A stretch of DNA of 64,000 bases from Enchytraeus crypticus (lineage: Eukaryota; Annelida; Clitellata; Enchytraeida; Enchytraeidae): assembly GCA_905160935.1 (NCBI GenBank), contig CAJHZI010000689.1:706001-770000 (forward strand), read 5' to 3'. The position numbers and the translations under genes were made by a program. Positions within the stretch are counted from its first letter, which is position 1, and each line of letters begins with the position of its first letter. Positions 41,098-52,900 of the stretch are shown here, piece by piece. The notes under the pieces are model-generated. The model saw only the letters and a list, made by a program, of their open reading frames with translations, did not search any database and was not told the DNA's origin.

Positions 41098-43499
41098 CAC
41101 AACTATAATTAATAATTAAAATATTCATAGTGTTTGCTACTACTACTACTTCTACTAATAATAATAATAACAATACCAATAATAATAGGAAAGGTTTAAC
41201 AACAGTATCTTCATACGAGGTTGTTGTCAAGGACGGCTCATTATCACAAGTCGCTACAAATCGATTTACTCAAATGATTTTATGAAACATTTGCTACAGA
41301 GAACGAAACAATTTAATCAATTAATTAATAATAAAAATTAATAGGTCTAAGTATTTCAATGTATAAAATCGCATAATTTCAACAACTGTCATCACGGGGC
41401 AGAGCCCATATGTATCCTTTCAGAGTATATGTGTCCTATTGAATGTTTTTCTACAGCAGTCACATAGTTTTCAGAACAGGCTACGTCAAAGAAAAATAAA
41501 ATATAGTTCAGTAAGCTTTACGCGTAAGTTACGATAATCTCCAATGTACTACAGGCAAAGCAAGTAAAGCAATTACTGTAGCCATTTCCACTCATTCATA
41601 GAAATCATATCGATTTTACTATTTACTTGATCCTATGAAATAATTTTTAATATATCTCTTGAACATGCATAACATTACTCCTGCATTCAGACAAATAGTA
41701 ATTTTCGAAGTTAATTCCACTTATAGCAGGATAATATGATATTAATTACCCGAGATTTTAGCAGCAAATTTACTTGATCCTTGAAATTGAGAATATTCTG
41801 TTGTAAGAGCGTCAGTTGATTTACGGCTTGTATAATGGATTCAGTATCTGAACCATAGGCATGACTATCCAATTCCGTCTATAATAGCAAAGACATAGTA
41901 TACACTATCAATACAGCCAAGATTAACGTCAGTTCGCTAGCATATCAGTGTTGGGAGAGTTCAGAATTGCGTATTTAATTTACAGAAATTTTGTTCGCAG
42001 TATGTTTCTTCAACTGCTTCTTCTGATAGCAATAAATTATGAAAGACTCTATAGCATTACATGCTTAGAGTCAATTTATTAATTTAATGATTAAAAACGT
42101 AAAAATGTTTGCGTAGTAGTGTAGAAATACTTGTTTTGAATCGACTATATGATACTGAGGAAAGCAACAGGAAACCACATCATATTATTCTTAAGCCATA
42201 GGCTGCATTAAGGGTATACCTTAGGCATGGACTTTTGTGAGAAAATTAACTCGTTAATCGATGGAGTGTTCTTTATGGAGCGTGAAAGCATTATTTGAGT
42301 AGGAATATGTACCTGCTTGTAGAACACTTGAGAGGGAATTTGCCATTTTTCGTCTGCTAGGTTTTGGTTCTAAAGTGCTTGATACTGTTATTGACGACAG
42401 TAGCACTATAATTATAATTTCTTGTGCTGTTATACTTCATATGATGTTACATAATTATTTCACTAAATGAAATGGCAGCATAACAATTGTAAGTGCACTA
42501 TATAAAGTACACTATACAAGGTGACATCATGTTCAGCGAAATCGGGGAAAGAGATAAAGCGTTCGAAACGAAAAGAACACGAATCACATGTACTCGAAAA
42601 TCGTGCAATAAACAAATAAATTAAATTAGAGAAAATTATAATCTTTTACTTTTACAGTTATCCTGCATTTATTTTATGTTATATTTAGTTCATTATTTTC
42701 AAAGAATAGACGCAAATAATGCTTAATGATATTATTTATACTCATCACACCTGCTTGTCATGAATCCATTGCAAAGTTTTTTCAATGTTTTCCAGGAGCT
42801 CAGAAGAGGTTCCATCGGAGCTGGAGTAGAGACTGTAGAGTCGAATGGAAGCCGAGTGTTTGGGCAGTTTGCTGCACCATGCAGAATGTACCGCTGACAA
42901 CCCATCAGCTTTGCTCTTCAGTGTCTTTATACTAAACAAGCATTAAATATTGCTGGAAAACTAGAGAGTAATTGGGAAAATATAATACTATTAGTTCGTA
43001 TATAGGGTGCGAACAGGTATCTTGATGTGACGCTCATTTGGACAGCTCCACATATCAGAGAGACGGAGAGTGTGAGTGACAGAGATAGATAGGCAAACAA
43101 TAAAAAAAATTAAAATAGGATAGCAAGAGAGGGAGAAAGAGAAAGAATGAGCGAGAAAAATGAAACCGAACAAGAGAGAGAGAATGAGAGAGACAGAGAG
43201 AACCATGATCATTTATTTGTAACTAAATCAAAATATACACAAAGCGCATACATTGAGACAGAATACAAGCAAAAACGGCCGTCAGATAGAACGCAATTGA
43301 TCTCTATCTAACTGTCTACCGGAAACACTAGAACACAGTAACAACATAATATAGTAGCAACATAAGATCGAAGAAAAATTGGAGATAATAAACATAAATA
43401 TTCAAGATAGTATTGAACTATAAAGAGTAAAGCATTACGGACTAATTAAAGCAGAAACTAATGATTTGTAGAGCTAAAAATGCATTAAAATTAAAACCG

Positions 43500-43533
<34 letters not shown>

Positions 43534-43563
43534 AAGAGAGATAGAGATAGAGAGAGAGAGATA

Positions 43564-43595
<32 letters not shown>

Positions 43596-46500
43596 TCGTA
43601 CCGCTGTTGGAGTTCCTCAAAGTTGGGATAATGATGTCTCTGCAGAGTTTGTGCCTCACTCATTAGATTTCGTAGAGTCGTGCTCAGTACACTTAACGTC
43701 CGTCCCGTGGACTGCAGGAGAGATACGGCAGCGTTCTCTGTCATCTTCTTAGACTCGATGTTGTCCTGATCCATTAAACATTGATTCGAGTTAAATAACT
43801 GATAACATTACTAGCCTCGGAATACTGTAATTTTTTATAAATTTAAAAAAACATACATTATTCACTAGGCTGAAAGTGTATATTTATAAACCGTAATAAG
43901 AAAATTAGCTTAAAGGACATGCTAACAGAACACAAATATTCTTCAAATGTCCAAATATGTCTGTGTTAGAGCCTCAACTAAACACCAGACAACACCAGAC
44001 ATTTAAAATGATCGATCAAGAGAACAACTGATATCATGTGAGTTATTTTCTTAACTGAGTTGATCAGAGAGTAAATACACTTATAGATATCATTATTGGT
44101 GCCTATTATCATAGCCACCAATAATTATTCGTGGCTATTAATAGTAGCTGTTATTAGTGGCTATTATTCTATTATTGGAGGCTATTATTGGTAGCTATTA
44201 TTAGTGGCTATTATTCTATTATTGGTGGCTTTTTCACTCTAAGGTGAGTTTGAACGGCTAGACACTGGAGATAGTGGACAACCCTGGTGAGGACTGGAGC
44301 GAGGAGCAGTAAGGAATAGGAGAGCTAAATTAGTGTCGCGTGGATTGTCATGAACTACTAGCAGAAATGCACTGAAGAAGTGACGCAATATTAACAATTT
44401 AAATGAACAAGTGACAGTGTGGTGATGCAGAGCGATGTCGTAGTAAAATAAATTATTGTTGTGGTGAAAAAATATAAAAAACAAAGAACCCTTTAATCTT
44501 TAAAATAGGATATATCTACTGCAACCGCACTCTTTTGTATTGTTATTGGTTTATCTAACTACATGCACGTTCATATTTTTTGTATAATCTGTGCTGTGAT
44601 GAACAAATAAACTATACTAAGCTAAAAAGCATGCAAATATTGATTTCATTTAAAACACACTATTATAGTCAATTGGTATCAAACAACATGTGTTTACTTT
44701 GTAATTATTTCATCACATAAAAATTATTGAAATGACTGAATGAAAAAAAAATATTGAAAGAACTTACAGAAAGAATTTAGTTAAAGAACTTATAGAAAGA
44801 CTTTATTGAAAGACATAATTGAAAGGACTTATAGATAAACGTTTTGAAAAAATTATAGATACAGCTTAGAGTAAGAAAGTCTTGAAAGAACATGTTGAAT
44901 GAACTAATTAAAGCACTTAATGAAGATTCACGCCTACCTTAGTCAGTTGTTTCTGCAGCGAGTCAATCTTTTCCTCTGAGTTTTTACATTCCAAGATCAA
45001 CTTTTCAGCGATTCCTTCTAACTTCTCCAATCTACAAAATACACACCAGCACACAATATTGAAGATACTGTGAAGATACTGTTTCACTGATGGTCACACA
45101 CACTCGACATACCGATTTATATATTTTCTATTGGTTGTGCGCGCTATTTCATTGTTTGCATGAATGTTTTCCTTTGCTAGTTTGTAGTATCTACATGTAT
45201 GTTGTTGAGTTGAAGTGTAATAAAGCATATTAATGATATAAAGCATATATCTAACATAAAGCATATTAATGACATAAAGCAGATATCTGACATAAAGCAT
45301 ATTAATGACATAAAGCATATATCTGACATAAAGCATATTAATGACATAAAGCATATTAATGACATAAAGCATATATCTGACATAAAGCATATTAATGACA
45401 TAAAGCATATTAATGCCATAAAGAACATTTCTCAGATTCACGCTATCCATTTAAATTAGATAAGACTTAATAAGGGATTTTTGAGCAGAGCTGTTAACCT
45501 AGTAAGCTCAGACTGTAGGGCAGAGCCTCTTTCTTGCAGGACCTGCATGAACCTGTCCCACTGACGGTTGATGTTGTCAATGTGAATAGGATTGTCACGT
45601 GATATCATGTCCGCCGTGCCGTAGCAGTGATCCTACGATTACGTAAATCAATCAGTTAAATAGCTGATCAATGAATAAATCAATCAGTCAATCGATCGAT
45701 CAATCTAACGCTCAATCAATAGATCATCTAATCAACAAGTTCCTGTTCTACGATATATTATAATTCAATATATAGTTATGAAAGATATAATGTCATTACA
45801 TCAATCAATAAACTAACAAAAGAAAGGCTGAGGCAGAGGATAGTGAAATAAGATAGCTACCATTCTTAATTAAAGTTAGTCACAAATCCAAGCATAAACA
45901 TTTGTGTAGTAACTCTAAAAAAGCTATTTAGTGTTTTCTCAATTAGCTTAAAATTTAACAGGAATCACATCTGTAAGTAGAATACTAACGTCTACTTGAT
46001 CGAACAATTCTGAAAGTCTTCTCTTGTTTTGAAGTTGGGTTGGAACATTATCCGAACGAAATGCATTAAACTCTCCCTCCACAACCTTAAATAGACACAA
46101 GAACCACCGATGTCTTAAATGGAATACCGTGATTCTAAATTCAACCCTTACATTAACATAGATAAAGGCCAAGGCCTAATATACCGAGTTTTCATTCAGT
46201 CAGTGACTTGGTGAACACTGGATTTGAACCCTGTATCACCTATTGATCTCTATTCGGACAATTTACCGTCATACTACCGACTCATACCAATCCATACTAC
46301 AATCCGTAGTATTAGTTAGTACAATAATGGCATATAAGTTACAACGTTTAGTATTAACTGGCTGGAGCCAGTGGCGATGTCGGTAAGATATTTGACTTCG
46401 GATCAGTATGTGCGGGGTTCAAATCCTGGGGTCGCCCGTCACTCACATCGCTTTCGAGTAAGGAAACTGACGTTAGCACTAGCTTTACCAGCTTTAACAT

Positions 46501-49500
46501 AATTAATTTCATAGTAGATAACATGTGTTAATATCGTAGATAAGCGTCTGTATGTCCTGATCTGGAAATATTAGCAATGTCTGCCTGACTAGATTGAGGC
46601 CGTCAAAAAGAAAACAATAAATCAGTTATAACGAAATGAGTTACTCCAATGCAATCCAGTACGAAACATGTTCCCGTGCTGTGTCCGGGCTACTAAAACG
46701 AGACCAGTCGTGAACTGCAAGTGTAGTAAGAGTCGAATGAGCAAGAACTTTGAAAGTGAAAGGGAAACCACATCAAAAGTCATATTTTTCACAAACTCTA
46801 ATTTGCATTGTTCTTTCAAATGTCGCCAATGCGACTTTAAACTATTAACTCTGAGATTAATAAAATATTAATTAATTAGAAGTTCTAATGGACTGACAAA
46901 TGCGATTGTTCTCAAAGAATTCTATTAAGATTGTTAACTAAATTATGTCTACTTTGCACAGACCAAAAGTAATCATTATAAAGTAAGTATATATAAGTGC
47001 ATACAACTAAAACAGTGCTATTTATATTCTAGTACCGGGTTTATAAAATTATTATTGCATTAAGAGTTTTTGGGAAGAGCTCTTCGTGCCTTTTTATTTT
47101 TAGTTAAACACTTGACTAATGCACATGCATTGCGCAACAATGAATAATCAGATTTGTTTTGCTGTTGACAGCACAAAATGACAACAAACTCCGATAGATG
47201 ATAACCTTACTGGGACCCTTGATGATATCGGCTAGCTGTTGTCTGGCCTGGGCATTGTAATCAGGCCATTAACGTCCGAGGCTAACATTAACGTCCGAGG
47301 CTAACATTCTAACCGTCGTGCTAGATCCGTTCTCACATCTTATTAGGTTAAACAATTAATTATCGATGCATTTTCAGAAAAGAAAAACCAACCGAGTTTC
47401 AATTTCAACATACCTTTAAATCAGCCAGGTTTGATGGAAATTGTCGCTGCAGCATATCTGTTGTAGACTCTGCAATCCAAGATCGAATAGACGAAGAGAG
47501 TTCGTGGTACTCCTCCAAAACTAAGAGCTTTTCCTGATAATAATATAGAGATAGACACAATTTTTCATTCGATTATGACTACGGTCGCATTGATGAACAA
47601 ATTAATGGCACCCATATATAGTATGAAATAACCTCAAGGAAATTGTATATAAATTCTAAATATAATAATGTTCGTAGAGGCAAAAACCTACAGAAAAGTT
47701 ATTAGAAAAGCATTTGAAAGCAACGACATCTTTTTTATTTTACCATCTAAGATAACTAACTAGTAATGTATTAATTAATAACTAAAATTATGTTGAATAC
47801 GAAGTGTTATATTCTTAACATTAATCAAATTAATGATCAATGAAAAATCAATTTTAAAATGATTAATATTTTCCTAGGGTACCTCTCTACTTCTATTGGC
47901 TTGTATAGGTTTTATTAGTAAATTTCCAGTTGATAAATTAACCTCAAATAAGCTCAATACTTTAAAGTCCAGGAAGTATAGTTTCAATGTCATTTGCTTT
48001 AGGATGACAGAAACAGTTGCGTATTCAGTTTAGAACGTCAGTTTGGAGACCAGTGCGGGATTCAAATCCTGTACTTACTCAGTCTCATACAAGCTTTCGA
48101 GACAAGAAGCTGACGTTAAACTTGTACTTGGTCCTTAATAATGTCTTAATGAATGTCTTAATAGCGTGGGGGTTACGTCATGAAGTTTTGAATGACAGAT
48201 CCTGAGGTGAATTGAACCCTCGTGGGTGCAAATCCCCACCAGATCTGAGAGTAAAATTTCGGATATTCAGTGGACTGGTTATACGGAAAATGGAATAAAT
48301 TGCCTAACGGTTTAAACATGTGATATATAAAAGTGATAGTAGATATCAACACAGTTGATCATTTTACTATACTGGGTGTTTACTTTTTCACTAATAATTT
48401 GTTGTTTCACTGTTGGTTCTACTGCCTGTCTCACTACGTGTCTCTCTCTTTTTCCACCAGACGGCCTGAGAGCTGGAGGAAGCGACCAGCGCCCGGATCG
48501 GGTTCACTACAGGTTCGCCTGGAAGAGTCCGCACTCCAGTAGTCAGGTCCATCAGATGGAGGGGAGATGCAAATGATAGATATCAACATAGTTGATCATT
48601 TCACTATAACGCGTGTTAATACTCACATTGTCCTGGAGTGATTGCTCGAGGGTGGGTACGTTAGGGAATCGATCATGAAGGGCGGCCACGTAGGCAAGGA
48701 TGACGAGTTCATCAGGCACACTGGAGTCAGCCAGGTCTCCTGCCTGAATCAGAGGAGCCACCTCGAACACCTTCTCAGCAATGTCGAATGCCTGCTCGAG
48801 ATTCTCCTTAGAGGAGCGACGTCTGGCCATAGCCATGTCTATTAGGTCAGATCTAAAATAGAAACGATTTCAATATATATGAATCTTTTTTTACACCATC
48901 GAGAAGTGGTAGCAAGTTACACACAATAAACACAAAATATCAATAGTTAATTGCCACAAAATACAACTGCATTGAAAATAAAATTAAAATAAAAATATAA
49001 GGTATAGATGTTCTAAATGTCTACTTAATGGCTAGCTAGTCCTTTCATATTATTTCTACATATATTTCTTAAAAGAAAATTTTGACTTTTTCAAGTCTTC
49101 ATGACCAAAATCAGCCAAGCCTTAATGATATTGGGAAAGAATATTCTAAGTTGAAGTTTCTTTCATTGAATTTAAATTAGTAATGTTTAGTATAATAATA
49201 ATTATAGCATCAATTATATTTAATAATATTTATGGTGTCAGTTAATTAGTTAATTATAGTATCATTTTATTATAGTATCAGTTAATTATAGCATCAATTA
49301 ATCATTGAATCAGTTAATTATAGTATCAATTAATTATAGTATCAGTTGATTTTAGAATCAGTTAAATGTAGTTTTAGCGGCATTAGAGATCTTGAAATAT
49401 ACTGCTTGCCTGCTAAGAAAGTACAATGTCCGTTAGAGCGAATGAATTCCATTACTGAGACGAATGTAATTACCGTAATGTAGTTACTGTTGTAATTTGA

Positions 49501-49896
49501 CAAATGCAATTCAGTAAGGTAATTTAATTTATATGTATAACTGTTCTGAGAAATTCCGGTGCATTTTAATGCATAGTTTTGACTGATTTTCTGGATTTTG
49601 GAATTTGCACCGTTTTTGGACCTTCTTTTTGCTCGCCGGCTTGATTTTATCTCAATAGAGCTCGATGTTGTCATTGATGACTGTAGCACTCTAATTGTTG
49701 TTATTATTATAATACAGCAGGTAAAGACCATAACCTCTGACGATGAAGTATGGCGAGGAAGGCCAGACCATTGGTCCATGACCTCGTGAAGTCATTGACA
49801 TGAACACCTCGGTAACCTTCGACCATTCGCTGAGCCCAGCGCAACAGTTCCTTCTTCATAGCATTGTACTCATCCTCCTCTATGTCCTCAGGCTGC

Positions 49897-49950
<54 letters not shown>

Positions 49951-52900
49951 GGTTAAACGTCCGTTTCCTCATCCAGGGATCATGTCAGGGACGTCCCCAA
50001 CAGCACACATCACTACAGATCAATTCATCCAGACCAATCTGCAAAAAGAAATGTGCTGAGGAGAAGTAATGTAATTGTAATATAATGCAGTGTAATAATA
50101 ATGTTTTGTAACATTATGTAATAAAATAGAAAGCAGCAAAATAAAACTTAATCTGTGGTTTAAGTAGGGGGAACACAGGGGAACTCAGTTCCACTGACTC
50201 TCATTTTTTCTAAGGTGCGTTCCCCTTCTAGGGGCCTGTGTAAGATACCACGAGCTCTTTAAATACATTACAGGGGTGTCGCACAACTTCTGACCGCTCC
50301 CTTAGATCTCAATTCCACTTTAATCTCTGCACTTAATGAAAAAGTTAAATACAAGTCAATAAACGTTTAAAGATGAATATAAATTATGGCATGAAGTAAG
50401 ATGCGTACTGTGGATCAGCATGTGCGAGATTCAAGTACTTACTTTCACTGAAAAAAACTGTAGGAACGAAATATACATTTACTATGTAACCGACTCCAGA
50501 CCATTTATTCTTTCATGTTTAGAGCTTCGATGTAACCTACATCAAGTACTACCGAGTCTTATTGGTTTGTTTCTGTTTTGTAGTGTTAGTAATTTCCTAT
50601 CGATGAAATCAATGTTGTGTCCAGGTTGTTGAAGAATAGACCAACCGTTGAGAATGCAAATGTCGTAAAAGACGACGAAGCGCTAAGATCCAAACCAACA
50701 TCAGAAAGGGCATTTGGTTGGTGAGCGCTTAGGCATCAGAAATTGCTACAAAATTTCTAAAACGAATGGAAAAGATTAATAGGTGATTGAGTGATGATAT
50801 AATGTGAGACAGAGGGAAATGGAGGTCTATTTATATTCTGATCCGAGTTAAAAAGGAATTAAAGGGAAGATGAAGACGATGATAATGAGTTATTTCTTTT
50901 CGGTCCATGATTATTAGTAATCTTTACATTGGAATAGCGCTATGTACAGATAGTTAGAGAATATTTAATAAAAACTTTCAACACTCTGAATTTGTTATCC
51001 AATTTGTCAGCAGTCATGTTTCCACTAAGGATCATTCAAGTACTATTACAGCCCGATGTTGCTTATCTTAGTTCACAATGCACTGCTCTGACAAATGCTC
51101 TAAACCCTGGCCTTCTAAATTGTTTAATTTGCCTCAGAAACAAAATATTGTCATTTAAAGGAGTTCACGCCACTCTTATTTGTTGGTAACCTTGGTACAT
51201 TCTAGTATTTAATATCATTATGCACTCTTAACTACTTTGCCATTTAATTTTTATAGTATAGCAGTTCTATATTTTTGTAGCTTCTATGAGCCTCTTAGCG
51301 AATTATTCATAAAAATCACTTCTATATAAGGCATGACCCTATACGTGCGTACTTGTTCTTACAGTCGAAGTGAACTTCGGACTTTAGCCGAGTAGCCCAT
51401 ACAACGCAAAATTTCTCCACGCAGCTGATGACAATAGCGAACACAAATTGGCATATTGAAACAATGAAGATGCCTATGCAGTAAATTGCTAGATAACAGC
51501 ATTTAGCAAACTTCCGAAAACATTAAAATGCGACGTAAATTAAGGTTGATTTCGAACGTTTCGCCTTCTATAAAAATAGTCATTAATCTCGTTACGTCCA
51601 TGATATGTATTAATCAAGACAATTTGACATACTGTCGCCACTATTGTAGCCACACTCATTCAATACATTATTTTAATCAATTTCAATACTTGCACATGTA
51701 TTTCTTAGTTATAAAACATACCTTTTGTTCACTAGTGACTCGTTTATATTTTGGTTGTTTCCTATATTCAACTTTTTTAACGACAAGAATTGGATGTACT
51801 TTAGCCAACGGTCTAGGATTCTTCAGCTCTTTGCAAGAACTAGTATCGTCGAAGAATCTAACAGAAGAGTTCAAAACAGCGTTGCCAATTCTTTTTATGC
51901 GAAAGTCTTGAAGTGAATTTCTTCTTTGACCCACCGATGAAAATACTTTTGAAGCTGATTTGAGCGATTTTCTTCTGGGAAAAGTTGAAAAATCTTCGAG
52001 TTCACTTTGTCGCTCAGAAGTGACCTCACCGGCGCTAAGATGATTTTTATTAAGTTTACTATCTAATCTAATTAACTCAGGAAATACTCCGTTTAGAAGC
52101 TCGTCTAAATCGAAGCTTTGCCTGACGCTTAGTTCAGAATGAACAAATGAATGGCACGCCGCTTCGCCAGCACTGGCTGGCCTATTTGTACTTTTAATGC
52201 AAGATTTGATTGATGGGCCTGCAATAACTCTACAACATTTCGCGGATAGGAAAGTTGTTTTCTCTTTATTAGAGTCCAAAGCTCCTGTTAACGGGATTGC
52301 GGTGTTTACAGAATCCAATTTCCTTGTATTAGTGTGGCATTTATCGCCTGCTACTCCGGATGATTGAGAACACACAGTCAATTTTCTCGTGAACGGATCA
52401 GCAGAGGAAGACGTCGAAGTTCTAACGAGAACGCGCGCTGAGGGTCTGCCCGTTGGGCAGCTTGCTGACGACTCGAAAGTACGCAAAGTTAATTTTGCAT
52501 TCTGTTCACTTGACGAACCGCTAGAAATTAATTTACTGCTCTCTATTGCTCTATCTGAATATTCAGCATCCTTTGAATTTTTGTAAGATCCAGTATTATT
52601 TGTGGTATTAAACGAGGATAAAGCTGGACGGCGTGAATTATGGACCTCGGATACTGCTGGATATGAATTGCGGAAAACTCCGCCAGCGTTAACCAAAGTC
52701 ATCGATTGACGTGTATCCCTTGAACCAGAGTGTCTAGAGCCTAGTTCTTTCAAAGAGTGTTTAACGTTTTGAAAGTCATTCTTGCTATTTTCTGCGTATC
52801 GTCCCTCTGCTGAAATTGGCTCTTGAACCGAATTCCTGAATTTCTTACTAACAAAGGGATGACAGCTTGCAGGAATTATGGAAGTGGAATTACTGCTATG

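Larger units (their letters stand above)
38704..41749. other. Intron 11-12 (3 kb)
   Basis: Contains SINE A at 39297, a family C fragment at 40160 and the (TA)n at 41030. Elsewhere, for example 40320-41000, no coding exon with matching phase was found. Confidence 0.55.

Noticed and set aside
45094-45450. 118-codon and 83-codon minus-strand open frames with repeated INMLYV / ICFMS units
   Set aside because: They are translations of the 18-bp minisatellite at 45220-45428, without start context or splice support.
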